Assembly (NCBI GenBank): GCA_039024295.1
Contig: JBCDIQ010000017.1
Coordinates: forward strand, 1-30,360
Length of the DNA stretch: 30,360 nt
Origin: JBCDIQ01 sp039024295
Lineage (GTDB): Bacteria > Bacteroidota > Bacteroidia > J057
Direction: 5' to 3'
The translations under genes were made by a program, and so were the position numbers. This document shows positions 1-8,261 of this stretch, in pieces (positions within the stretch are counted from its first letter, which is position 1; every line of letters begins with the position of its first letter). The notes under the pieces are model-generated. The model saw only the letters and a program-made list of their open reading frames with translations. It made no database searches and had not been told where the DNA came from.

Positions 1-261
1 GCATCGTATTCGGCTTGATTTAAACTCGTCAGAGCCCTAAGTTTACGATCTGCTCCCTGTGTTTTTGGGTTTTGTTTCACACCTTAAATCAAAGACCGGG
101 GAGCCTTTTTTTCAATACATCTTTTTTCGTGATAATCGTTATTAAAACTGAAACAAAACGGCTCACAACAATAACCTATCCTCCAGCCTTGCTTACCAGC
201 TGCGACCATCGGATGGGCCAGACGATAGTATGAACTGGAACGATTACCACAATACCCTCCC

Positions 262-774
262 ATGTCAAAAGAAAAACTCAAGCAACGAGTAGCAGAGATT
301 ACTGAACTAGCGACCAGTTTCTGCGCCCAAAAATTGGATGATGAATACCTGGAATTAACTGAAAAGGTAATTGGGAAGCTTGCCAGAAAGCGTCCAAGCC
401 CTCTGTTAAGAGGGAAAACAGAAATATGGGCAGCTGGCGTGGTTCATGCACTGGGTCAGACGAATTTTTTATATGACAAAGAAACAGAGCCACACGTTTC
501 TTACAGCGAGCTAAATGAATTTTTTGGTACCAAAAAGTCAAGTGTGGGCAATAAAGCAGCAGATATCCGTAGCATGTTGCGAATAAAACAACTCACAAGT
601 GCCGAATACATGACCAGCAAAATGAAAAGCTGGAACCCTCTGATGAATATTGCTTTTGTAGATGGGATGATGGTTCCTATTGCGTCCCTTCCGGAGCAAT
701 ACCAAAAAATTGCTAGAAAAATTGTGGAACAGGGAGGACATGCACAGTTTTGGACAAATGAAGATGAAGAGTAA
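262..774 (+). CDS. DUF6398 domain protein
   Basis: A 170-residue soluble protein. Residues about 30-115 match my memory of the DUF6398 family: a helix ending in LARKRPSPLLRG (40-51), then a stretch with WAAGVVHALGQTNFLYD (56-72), then a helix-turn-helix-like segment with LNEFFGTKKSSVGNKAADIR (84-103). The last segment resembles the small HTH domains that sense or bind nucleic acid, but no biochemical role is known to me. There is no signal peptide or membrane segment. The ATG at 262 is the first in frame and gives a full-length domain. No clear -7 box or Shine-Dalgarno site precedes it. It stands alone, 86 bp before the next gene. The family call rests on pattern recognition; the function is unknown. 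Confidence 0.8.
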   Translation: MSKEKLKQRVAEITELATSFCAQKLDDEYLELTEKVIGKLARKRPSPLLRGKTEIWAAGVVHALGQTNFLYDKETEPHVSYSELNEFFGTKKSSVGNKAADIRSMLRIKQLTSAEYMTSKMKSWNPLMNIAFVDGMMVPIASLPEQYQKIARKIVEQGGHAQFWTNEDEE

Positions 775-860
775 GTTATTTCGGATACTTCTTGACTAGT
801 GAATAACAAAGACTCTGCGATGCTAAATGGGTTTCATACCACCAAAAGAGTGTTGCCTCA

Positions 861-1166
861 ATGCTGAAACTGATACGTGCTAGCTGGATATATGGCAAGG
901 GGTTCTTCATGTTTGCTGGCATCATCAGTTGCTGGACCTATTACTATTGTTATACAACAGATTTGGAGTCCGTAACTGGCATCCCGTTATTCAAACTGAT
1001 CACCACAGGAATTGGGCTGTATATCCATCATAAGAGGAAGCAGCAGGAAATGTATTTCTATCGCAATATTGGGCTAACCCCAAAAAGCTTAATCACAAGT
1101 GTCCTAATTGCAGATGTAGGCTCCTGGCTTATTGGCTTAATTGTCCTTATGAACATCCTGCTATGA
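861..1166 (+). CDS. small membrane protein paired with ABC ATPase
   Basis: A 101-residue protein with two to three hydrophobic segments: about residues 15-32 (FFMFAGIISCWTYYYCY), a weaker one around 42-54, and a strong C-terminal one at about 78-101 (ending LIGLIVLMNILL). A basic stretch, HHKRKQQ, lies between them. Its stop codon overlaps the start of the ABC ATPase gene in an ATGA junction, so the two are probably translationally coupled. This suggests it is the membrane partner of that ATPase, although it is much smaller than a normal permease. I do not recognise the family; the transporter role is inferred only from the overlap. Confidence 0.7.
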   Translation: MLKLIRASWIYGKGFFMFAGIISCWTYYYCYTTDLESVTGIPLFKLITTGIGLYIHHKRKQQEMYFYRNIGLTPKSLITSVLIADVGSWLIGLIVLMNILL

Positions 1167-1813
1167 AAGAAGTCCTCAAGATAGACAGCGTATTCCTGGA
1201 ATTTGATAACAAGCAAGTGTTGCGAGGTGCCTGCTTAGAGCTTGCCAAGCATCGGATCACAGGTCTTCTGGGAAGGAATGGCTCTGGTAAATCCTGTTTC
1301 ATGCAAGTGCTTACTGGGCAACTTGCCTCCAGTCACAAGCACCTCACGTACAATGGGAGGTTTGTTGAGGATTTATTTAAGCAAAAGGGATTGGCCAACT
1401 ACCTGCCGCAGTTTTCATTCCACCCCAAATCCGCTACGCTGAAGCAGTTGCTCTATTTTTACAACATCCCAACTGAATCCTTTCTGGAGCGGAACCCATT
1501 CTTGAAACCTTCCATCGCCCAGAAATTTTCTCACATTTCAGGTGGCGAACAGCGGCTGATCGAGGTCTTGCTTGTGCTTGAGGCAGATACCACTTTTTCC
1601 TTACTGGACGAACCCTTTACCTATATCATGCCCAAATATGTGGACCTTATCAAGGAACGCATTGTAGCTCTATCATCTCAAAAAGGATTTCTCATCACAG
1701 ATCATCAATATAGGCACATATTGGAGCTTTCCGATGAACTGTACCTCATGGATCAAGGCAGGCTCCAATTGGTTCAAGAGGAGGATTTACAAGAGTATGG
1801 ATATTTGAAGTGA
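1163..1813 (+). CDS. ABC transporter ATP-binding protein
   Basis: A 216-residue stand-alone ABC ATPase. The nucleotide-binding motifs are all visible: Walker A GRNGSGKS (37-44), signature SGGEQ (126-130), Walker B FSLLDEP with D149 and E150, and the H-loop His181 in ITDHQ. It has no membrane segment, so it would act as the cytoplasmic motor of a transporter. The start overlaps the stop of the small membrane protein upstream by ATGA. No full-size permease is encoded nearby, so the partner is either that 101-residue protein or something elsewhere. The substrate cannot be told from the sequence. It is not an ABC-F protein, since there is only one ATPase domain. Confidence 0.93.
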   Translation: MKEVLKIDSVFLEFDNKQVLRGACLELAKHRITGLLGRNGSGKSCFMQVLTGQLASSHKHLTYNGRFVEDLFKQKGLANYLPQFSFHPKSATLKQLLYFYNIPTESFLERNPFLKPSIAQKFSHISGGEQRLIEVLLVLEADTTFSLLDEPFTYIMPKYVDLIKERIVALSSQKGFLITDHQYRHILELSDELYLMDQGRLQLVQEEDLQEYGYLK

Positions 1814-1834
1814 AAAGCGGCTGTAAATAATTTG
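1804..1834 (+). promoter_or_regulatory. candidate Bacteroidota promoter before GT2 gene
   Basis: TTTG at 1804-1807 is followed after 19 bp by ATAATTTG at 1827-1834. This approximates the Bacteroidota consensus TTTG-N19-21-TAnnTTTG, although the leading TA is replaced by AT. The ATG of the glycosyltransferase lies 12 bp further on. Because the -33 box lies inside the end of the ABC gene, the glycosyltransferase may be transcribed both from here and from upstream. Confidence 0.4.
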
Positions 1835-1845
1835 TACCTTCCCCC

Positions 1846-2805
1846 ATGCTCAGCATCGTCACCACCCTGTACAAATCAGCTCCGTATCTGGAAGCATTTC
1901 TAAGGACCTGCCGGGAAGTGGTCACCCAGCTTGAAATCTCCGATTTTGAGCTGATTTGCGTGGATGATGGCTCACCAGATGATTCAGTCGCCTGGTTGAA
2001 ATTCCAGCAGGAAAATTACCCCGAACTGGTGATTGTGGAGCTAAGCAGAAATTTTGGGCACCACCGAGCAGTAATGGCGGGACTGGCCCATGCGAAAGGA
2101 GAACGCATTTTTTTGATCGACTGCGACATGGAGGTCGCCCCAGATGTGCTCACCGATTTCTGGACTCGGATGAACAGCAGCGGAGCTGACGTGGTATATG
2201 GATTTGTGGAGGAACGCACCGGTTCTGTCTGGAAACGCTGGACAGGCAGTTTGTTTTGGCGGATATTTAACCGATTGAGTGAAACACAGGTACCCCCCAA
2301 CATTGTTACCGAGCGACTCATGAGTAGGAGATATGTGAAAGCCTTGTTGACCCTTGGCGACCAAAGCCCCTTCATGGCAGGTATGTTTCATTGGGTGGGG
2401 TTCTCACAAGAAGGTATGCCGGTTCAGCGAACCCCCAAAGCAGAGGCCTCCACCTACACCTTTACCCGGCAATTGACCCTGATCACCAATGCCATCACCG
2501 GTTTTTCTGCGCGTCCCCTCCGCATCCTGTTTACATTGGGCATCTTCATCAGCTTGCTAAGTTTTGGGTATGGCAGCTTTGTGGTGCTGCGGAAACTCAT
2601 TTTCCCAGAAAGTGTCGCTTCAGGTTTCTCAGCAATTGCCTCGCTCATCGTATTTTTCTGTGGGATTACCGTATCCTCCATCGGATTGGTGGGGCTGTAT
2701 CTGTCTAGGATGTTCAGCCAAGTCATGAACCGACCCCTCTATGTAGTCAAAGATGTATGGGAGGCCAACTCCTTGGAATCCAATAAAAAAGACGAGTTGA
2801 GTTAA
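1846..2805 (+). CDS. GT2 family glycosyltransferase, membrane-anchored
   Basis: A 319-residue GT-A-fold glycosyltransferase of family 2, closest in layout to the polyprenyl-phosphate glycosyltransferases (DPM1/GtrB/ArnC type). The N-terminus MLSIVTTLYKSAPYL is the nucleotide-sugar-binding start. VDDGSPDD (39-46) and the DxD-like IDCDME (D92, D94) are the nucleotide and metal-binding motifs. Two C-terminal membrane helices (about 227-248 and 261-286) anchor it, as in GtrB-like enzymes. It would move a sugar from a nucleotide donor to a lipid carrier or glycan at the inner membrane face. No flippase or other sugar genes are adjacent, so the product is unknown. Confidence 0.92.
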   Translation: MLSIVTTLYKSAPYLEAFLRTCREVVTQLEISDFELICVDDGSPDDSVAWLKFQQENYPELVIVELSRNFGHHRAVMAGLAHAKGERIFLIDCDMEVAPDVLTDFWTRMNSSGADVVYGFVEERTGSVWKRWTGSLFWRIFNRLSETQVPPNIVTERLMSRRYVKALLTLGDQSPFMAGMFHWVGFSQEGMPVQRTPKAEASTYTFTRQLTLITNAITGFSARPLRILFTLGIFISLLSFGYGSFVVLRKLIFPESVASGFSAIASLIVFFCGITVSSIGLVGLYLSRMFSQVMNRPLYVVKDVWEANSLESNKKDELS

Positions 2806-3037
2806 AAAAATTGAGGGTTTAAGCACTCGCAGATAAGGGATTGGATGTTTTTAAATTCGATTTGATTGGACATGGCAAATCCTCTTATCCAGTACCGATG
2901 CAAAGGATCGCTCCATACTCCATCTGGAGGCCCAAAAACACCCGTTTTCCCCCACAACATCAACGGCCCCCTTTTCTCCAATCCCCCAAAATTGTTAGCT
3001 TTAGGGAACTGTTAACAACGATGATATTCCGGCAGGC

Positions 3038-5650
3038 ATGAATAAACCCGAGTTGCTACTACAAGTGGAAGAAATCCTGCACTACTCCTTCCCACACGTA
3101 CGAGACATTGAAGCATACTACCACGACCCCAAAGTCTATCCCGACTCCTACCGTGAGGTGATGACCCAAGAACTGGAAATGGTGCGCGATGGCCACGGCG
3201 GTACCGCTTTTATTGATAAAGATGGCCGCTTACTGGGGATCAACCTGTACGCTTGCAAATTAGATCCCCAACACCTACAAGACCTCCTGGCCCTGAAACT
3301 GCCCGACTTGCAAGCCCTGAACCTCAACGAAACGGGCCTAACTGCCTTTGCCTTTACCCAGCGGCAGCCCAACCTCATGCATGTAAACCTCAGCCAAAAC
3401 GAATCCCTTACCACCGTACGTTTTGAGCACCCGTCCATTCACCTGCGAACCCTGGATGTGTACAACAGTCGGGTAGAGGCCCTGGACTTCCCAGCGGGAT
3501 TGGATGAATTTCTAAAGCTGGATGTAGCCAGGAATCGTAACCTCAAGCGATTGACCTTTGCGGCGGGCTGTGGAAAGTTGCGGTATATAGATGCGAGCGA
3601 GAATGCATTGGAAGGGTTGCATATCCCAGCAGGAATGAACGACCTGATTTACCTGTTTTTGAGGAAAAATCAGCTGAAAACGCTGACTTGGGCAGAGAAA
3701 TCGGACGCACTGGAAACGCTAGACCTGAGGGAGAATCAGCTTACAGATTTACCGGATAATTTTCCGGATTTGGTCCCTGCCCTCACACATTTGTTCTTAG
3801 CAAAAAACCCTTGGGAAAGGATTAAGAATATAGTAGGGACTGGCGGCCGTGAGAACTCAAGAGACCGGGTTATTTCCTTTCTTACCTCTCAGCAAGACCC
3901 AACAAATTATTTATTTGAAGCAAAAATGATTCTGGTGGGAAATGGACGTAGGGGAAAAACTTCTCTTAAAAGGAAGCTCATAGACGAAGATGCGGAACTA
4001 CCCTTGGATACCCCAGAAGATAGAACCGATGTAATCGAAGTGGATAAATATGTGATTGAAAACTTTGGGTCCAACATTACGGGACATAAAGTGCCAATGG
4101 ACTTTACCTTCAACATATGGGACTTTGGAGGTCAAGGGAAATATCGAGAAATCCAACAAATATTTTGTGGTGCCAATGCACTATATATATTAGTTACCGC
4201 GTATGATGACGACCCTGATGAACTCAAAAAGCAACAAGATTATGTGACCTTTGAATATTGGCTGCAAATGATCACTGCCTATGGCCAAAACCTGGAAGAA
4301 GAACATGAAAGCCCCATTTTACTTGTTGTAAACAAGACAGATGTAAAAAAGATCTTCCCACAAATCGGAGCTTACACGAAATCATTCCGGCAAATTCACA
4401 GAGAGCCTATCTACATTTCATGCAAGGATAACCTCAACCTTGATTTACTTAAAAACAAAATACAAGAATTGCTGCCAAAGATCAGTGATGACATTTTCAC
4501 TAATCAACAAAGTATTTATTGGCTGAAAGTAAAACAAGAACTTGAGAGGAGAACCCATGAAAATTATCTCCCCCTCGAAACCTATCTGGAAATAGCCAGC
4601 AAGCAAGGACTTGATGAAAAGGATGCAAAGACACTGGCTTTCATGCTCGACCGTATTGGGAGTATCATATATTTTTACGATCATCCTACCCTCAGCAAGT
4701 TGCTCGTTTTGAATCCAGAATGGATCAGAAAAGCCCTCTCAGATGTATTGGGGAACGTAACCCTGATTGAAAACAGCGGCGTGCTTAAACCCAGCATGTG
4801 CAAATTAATCTGGCAACAGTATGAACCAGAGGAACAAGAAAAATTTCTGGAATTGATGCTCGCCTACAAGTTGTGCTACGAACGAACTGATAAAAAAGGA
4901 AAACCAGAGTATATCGTGCCTGCTTGCTTTTCTCCTGAGCCTCTCCCTTTACCAGAAACGCTTACCACTCCTCAATATCACCTCAGGCTGAAATACGAGC
5001 CGTTTATCCCAGCAGGAACAGTCAACAAATTGATCGTTTCCCTACAACATACCGCTCCTACCCTTCGACAAGAGGCACGAGACGAAACCAAGCTATCTCA
5101 TGGAAAAGGGATAGGGATATACAATGAACTTATGTGGAAAAATAATGCAGTGTTTGATGCCCCCGGAAAAGATGCATATGCACACGTATGGGAAGATTGG
5201 GAACATAAACAGGTTTGCATACATTTACATGGAAAAGGGGACCTGGAATACATGTATGACGTTTTATATGACACCCTCAACTCCTTGAATGAGGAACTCA
5301 TAGCAACCCGACAGTTGAAAGAACTGTCCATCAAGGCAGAAGTCAAAGTAGACGATGAATGGCACGCGGTTGATTTTTTCCGAAAACGAGGGGAGCTGTT
5401 TTTTGCAAATGGGCAGGTCAGTTTCTTTGAAAAAATACGAGCATGCATAATCGAACGAAAAATTGAAGAAGCACTTCGGTTACTCGAAATCGCCATGCCT
5501 GAAGATAAGAAGGATGAAGTAATATTGTTGTTTGCTGATCTGAAGTCCATAAGAAATGGTAGAACTTCAGGCACAATGAATCAAGAAGATATAAAAGTGG
5601 CGGAAACAGACCTCATGAAACGCATTCTTGAAACTTCGCGCCAGATTTAA
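3038..5650 (+). CDS. Roco protein: LRR, Roc GTPase, COR, EAD11-like tail
   Basis: An 870-residue multidomain GTPase. About residues 60-270 are leucine-rich repeats (units such as LPDLQALNLNETGL and LETLDLRENQLTDLP). The Roc GTPase follows, with P-loop GNGRRGKT (301-308), G3 motif DFGGQ starting at D362, and G4 motif NKTD (432-435). About 480-750 is a COR dimerisation region. The tail (about 798-870) reads as an effector-associated domain of the EAD11 kind: RKIEEALRLLEIAMPED, then DEVILLFADLKSI, then GTMNQEDIKVAETDLMKRIL. EADs are thought to work like death domains, joining sensor NTPases to effectors carrying the same domain. There is no signal peptide, so it is cytoplasmic. FGE-fold genes follow after 30 bp, suggesting one operon. 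A weak -7-like TAGCTTTAG lies at 2996-3004. Roco is certain; the EAD11 assignment is by pattern only. Confidence 0.93.
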   Translation: MNKPELLLQVEEILHYSFPHVRDIEAYYHDPKVYPDSYREVMTQELEMVRDGHGGTAFIDKDGRLLGINLYACKLDPQHLQDLLALKLPDLQALNLNETGLTAFAFTQRQPNLMHVNLSQNESLTTVRFEHPSIHLRTLDVYNSRVEALDFPAGLDEFLKLDVARNRNLKRLTFAAGCGKLRYIDASENALEGLHIPAGMNDLIYLFLRKNQLKTLTWAEKSDALETLDLRENQLTDLPDNFPDLVPALTHLFLAKNPWERIKNIVGTGGRENSRDRVISFLTSQQDPTNYLFEAKMILVGNGRRGKTSLKRKLIDEDAELPLDTPEDRTDVIEVDKYVIENFGSNITGHKVPMDFTFNIWDFGGQGKYREIQQIFCGANALYILVTAYDDDPDELKKQQDYVTFEYWLQMITAYGQNLEEEHESPILLVVNKTDVKKIFPQIGAYTKSFRQIHREPIYISCKDNLNLDLLKNKIQELLPKISDDIFTNQQSIYWLKVKQELERRTHENYLPLETYLEIASKQGLDEKDAKTLAFMLDRIGSIIYFYDHPTLSKLLVLNPEWIRKALSDVLGNVTLIENSGVLKPSMCKLIWQQYEPEEQEKFLELMLAYKLCYERTDKKGKPEYIVPACFSPEPLPLPETLTTPQYHLRLKYEPFIPAGTVNKLIVSLQHTAPTLRQEARDETKLSHGKGIGIYNELMWKNNAVFDAPGKDAYAHVWEDWEHKQVCIHLHGKGDLEYMYDVLYDTLNSLNEELIATRQLKELSIKAEVKVDDEWHAVDFFRKRGELFFANGQVSFFEKIRACIIERKIEEALRLLEIAMPEDKKDEVILLFADLKSIRNGRTSGTMNQEDIKVAETDLMKRILETSRQI

Positions 5651-5680
5651 TCCTTCCTCACCTCCACAATTTGTTTCCAC

Positions 5681-6505
5681 ATGGTGCTCCACAACCTCCC
5701 ACCTCTCACCCTCTCCACCCTAGAATCCGACCATATGGCCCACATCCAGGGCGGCACCTTCATGATGGGAGGCGAAGTAGTTGGTTCCCGTTCTTTACCC
5801 GTTCACGAAGTCAAACTGGACGACTTCTACATGAGCCGCTTCCACGTGACCCAAGCTTTGTACGAGGAGGTCATGAAAGATAACCCCTCAGAATTTCCAC
5901 ACCCAAAACGCCCTGTGGAGAAGGTAAGCTGGTACGATGCTGTTACCTGTTGCAATGCCCTGAGCCGGAAGCATAAGCTTCAGGAAGCCTATTTGATAGA
6001 TACCGAGCGCAAAGATCCAAACAATCAAAACAAGAACGACGACCTAAAATATACCGTGGCCCTGGTGCCAAATGCCAATGGCTACCGCCTGCCCACTGAG
6101 GCTGAGTGGGAGTACGCAGCCCTTGGCGGGAAGTATGCACAGCATTTTGAATTTACAGGCTCCCCCAATAAAAGAGAAGTTGCAGTTTTTGATGAAAACA
6201 GCCACGACATCAGCCAACCCGTAGGCCTGCGTGCGCCCAATGCATTGGGCCTATACGACCTGTCGGGAAATGTACGGGAGTGGGTGTGGGATTGGCATGA
6301 TGAGAACTATTACGAAACATGTAAGAAAAAAGGGACTGTGCTGAACCCCAATGGTCCTTCTACCGGCTCAAGTCGGGGGGTTCGTGGGGGTTCGTGGATT
6401 CCCTACTATAGTAGCCTCCTCCGTGTTGCCTTCCGTATCAGCCTCATCCCGAACCTCCGTTACGACAGTATCGGGTTTCGTCTATGCCGGTACTCCCCTA
6501 CATGA
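5681..6505 (+). CDS. FGE-sulfatase/CLec-fold protein, copy 1, hypervariable
   Basis: A 274-residue cytoplasmic protein of the SUMF1/formylglycine-generating-enzyme (FGE) fold. Fold landmarks are GGTFMMGGE near residue 25, FHVTQALYEEVM, the core GYRLPTEAEWEYA, GLYDLSGNVREWVWDW, then RGVRGGSW and IGFRLCRY at the end. True FGEs carry two redox cysteines just after the RGGSW motif; here that stretch has none, so it is not a catalytic FGE. The segment between SW and IGFRLC (6398-6469) is hypervariable compared with copies 2 and 4 and shows the codon pattern of a DGR target. The first about 17 residues (HNLPPLTLSTLES) are shared by all four copies. It starts 30 bp after the Roco gene. A TTTG at 5670-5673 could be part of its own promoter. 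Confidence 0.92.
   Translation: MVLHNLPPLTLSTLESDHMAHIQGGTFMMGGEVVGSRSLPVHEVKLDDFYMSRFHVTQALYEEVMKDNPSEFPHPKRPVEKVSWYDAVTCCNALSRKHKLQEAYLIDTERKDPNNQNKNDDLKYTVALVPNANGYRLPTEAEWEYAALGGKYAQHFEFTGSPNKREVAVFDENSHDISQPVGLRAPNALGLYDLSGNVREWVWDWHDENYYETCKKKGTVLNPNGPSTGSSRGVRGGSWIPYYSSLLRVAFRISLIPNLRYDSIGFRLCRYSPT
6398..6469 (+). other. DGR-like variable region of FGE copy 1
   Basis: Twenty-four codons between the conserved Trp of GGSW and the conserved Ile of IGFRLC. Outside the fixed LRVA, Arg and Pro positions, nearly every codon ends in C or T (att ccc tac tat agt agc ctc, later atc agc ctc atc, aac ctc, tac gac agt). Compared with copy 4, codon position 1 differs 16 times, position 2 nine times and position 3 four times. 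This is the reverse of normal divergence and fits A-to-N mutagenesis of AAC/AAT template codons. Confidence 0.75.
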
Positions 6506-6549
6506 TTGGTTGCCGTTTGTTCCTTTTATCCCCTTTAGGATTTTTCTCT

Positions 6550-7359
6550 ATGCTCCACAACCTACCGCCCCTCACCCTCTCCACGCTAAAATCTCACATG
6601 GTCCCAGTAGAGGGCGGCACCTTCATGATGGGAGGAGAAGGAGTTGGCTCCCGTTCTTTACCCATTCATGAAGTAAGGCTCGATAACTTTTATATGTGCC
6701 GCTTTCCCGTTACACAAGCCTTATATCAGGAGATCATGAAAAATAACCCCTCAGTATTTCCACACCCCAAGCGCCCCGTATCTCAGGTAAGTTGGTACGA
6801 TGCAGTTACCTGTTGTAATGCCCTGAGTCGAGATCATAATTATGAGGAAGCCTATCTGATCGATACCGAAAGTAAAGACCCCAATAACCAAAACGAGCGT
6901 GATGACCTGAATTACATAGTATCTTTGGTACCAAATGCCAATGGCTACCGCCTACCCACTGAGGCCGAGTGGGAATATGCTGCTCGTGGCGGACGATATA
7001 ACCAACCTTATGAATTTGCAGGATCGCCAAATAAAAATGAAGTGATCGTGTGGCACAATAATAGTCACGATATGAGTCAGCCCATGGGCCTGCGTAGCCC
7101 TAATACCCTTGGTCTGTATGACCTGTCAGGTAATGTGTATGAGTGGGTATGGGATTGGTTCAATGATGCTTATTACGAAATATGCAAGGAAGGAGCTGTG
7201 GTGAACCCTACTGGTCCTGCTGCTGGAGAATATCGTGTGGTTCGTGGGTGCTCATGGTTCAGCAACTATAATGACGATCTCCGTGTTACATGCCGTTTCG
7301 ACGTCCAGCCCTACGACCAGATCAATGCTATCGGGTTTCGTCTCTGCCGGTACATCTAG
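6550..7359 (+). CDS. FGE-sulfatase/CLec-fold protein, copy 2, hypervariable
   Basis: A 269-residue paralogue of the preceding protein, with the same order of landmarks (GGTFMMGGE, FPVTQALYQEIM, GYRLPTEAEWEYA, GLYDLSGNVYEWVWDW, IGFRLCRY). The ORF is open back to 6484, but the ATG at 6550 aligns with the starts of copies 3 and 4 (MLHNLPPLTLSTL) and is chosen here. The usual RGGSW is RGCSW (Cys), and LRVA is LRVT, so the scaffold has drifted slightly. The variable segment is 7258-7329. It lies 44 bp after copy 1 and 39 bp before copy 3 and is probably cotranscribed with both. It has no signal peptide. The binding target is unknown. Confidence 0.92.
   Translation: MLHNLPPLTLSTLKSHMVPVEGGTFMMGGEGVGSRSLPIHEVRLDNFYMCRFPVTQALYQEIMKNNPSVFPHPKRPVSQVSWYDAVTCCNALSRDHNYEEAYLIDTESKDPNNQNERDDLNYIVSLVPNANGYRLPTEAEWEYAARGGRYNQPYEFAGSPNKNEVIVWHNNSHDMSQPMGLRSPNTLGLYDLSGNVYEWVWDWFNDAYYEICKEGAVVNPTGPAAGEYRVVRGCSWFSNYNDDLRVTCRFDVQPYDQINAIGFRLCRYI
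7258..7329 (+). other. DGR-like variable region of FGE copy 2
   Basis: Twenty-four codons between the conserved Trp and IGFRLC. The first seven are ttc agc aac tat aat gac gat. Their third bases (C C C T T C T) nearly match those of copies 1 and 4 (T C C T T C C and C C C T T C C), while the first two bases differ freely. Codons 22-24 (atc aat gct) behave the same way. There are more scaffold differences than between copies 1 and 4: aca for gcc at codon 11 and cag for the Arg codon at 21. Confidence 0.7.
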
Positions 7360-7398
7360 ATAACTGATTGCAATTTGAACCTTTCACGCTTTTGATCT

Positions 7399-8229
7399 AT
7401 GCTCCACAACCTTCCTCCCCTCACATTAGCTACTTTGGAGTCTCATATGGTCTACATCCAGGGCGGCACCTTCATGATGGGAGGAGAACATATGGATGGA
7501 GATTCCTTTCCAGAGCACAATGTGAACTTGGATAATTTTCTTTGCTGTCGCTTTCCAGTAACTCAAAAGCTTTATCAGGAAGTCTCCGATAGCAGTCCCT
7601 CACAGTTTACTCATTCCCAAAAACCTGTAGAAAGAGTACACTGGTATGACGCAATCATGTATTGTAATGCCCTTAGCCGTAAGTATTCCCTTCAGGAAGC
7701 ATACCTTATAGATTTTGAAAATATGGATCCAAATAATGAAAATGGAGTTGATAATTTGAAATATACCGTTTCCTTTGTTCCTTCTGCTAATGGCTATCGA
7801 CTTCCGACCGAGGCTGAGTGGGAATACGCAGCCCGTGGAGGTCAATATGCCCAAACTTTTCCCTTGGCGGGTTCTCCAAATGACCATGAAGTAGCCTGGA
7901 GTGATATCACAAGTCACGACATGAGCCAACCTATTGGACTGAGGACTCCAAATTCCTTAGGGCTTTTCGATATGTCAGGTAATGTTTCAGAATGGGTGTG
8001 GGACTGGAGGGATCATAGGGATGGAGAATATTTCCAGCAATGCGAAGAAAGGGGAACCGTACAAAATCCAGTCGGGCCCATTTCTGGTAAATATAGGGGA
8101 GTTCGTGGCGGTTCTTGGTTTAATTATGATGACAATAATAATCTACGCATCGCTTGGTGAAGTTTCTATAACCCAAATACCCAGCATTTTAATATTGGAT
8201 TTCGCCTTTGCCGTAGCCTACCAAAATAA
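7399..8229 (+). pseudogene. FGE-sulfatase/CLec-fold protein, copy 3, in-frame TGA
   Basis: Translation from 7399 runs 253 residues to a TGA at 8158-8160, right after LRIAW. The reading frame continues past it without a shift: SFYNPNTQHFNIGFRLCRS, ending at TAA 8227-8229. In the other copies the residue at the TGA is Arg (cgt or cgc), so a single change of CGA to TGA explains the break. The truncated protein would lack the last beta strands and half of the variable surface, so it is probably inactive unless the stop is read through. The copy is also more AT-rich in codon choice (aat, gat, ttt) than copies 1 and 4, and its variable part (about 8119-8193) does not share their third-base register. 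It therefore has a longer separate history. Confidence 0.85.
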
Positions 8230-8261
8230 TTTATTGTTGCAGCTATTTTCAGCTTTCGTCC

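Noticed and set aside
84..263. A minus-strand ORF of about 59 codons from an ATG that overlaps the start of the DUF6398 gene
   Set aside because: It has no recognisable domain, no -7 box and an odd Cys/Tyr-rich composition; it is likely a chance ORF.
2841..3041. A 66-codon plus-strand ORF just before the Roco gene
   Set aside because: Its composition is Pro/Gln-rich and non-protein-like, it overlaps the Roco start, and it has no domain.
6484..6549. A 22-residue N-terminal extension of FGE copy 2
   Set aside because: It would overlap copy 1 and is not shared by copies 3 and 4, which begin at the aligned ATG.
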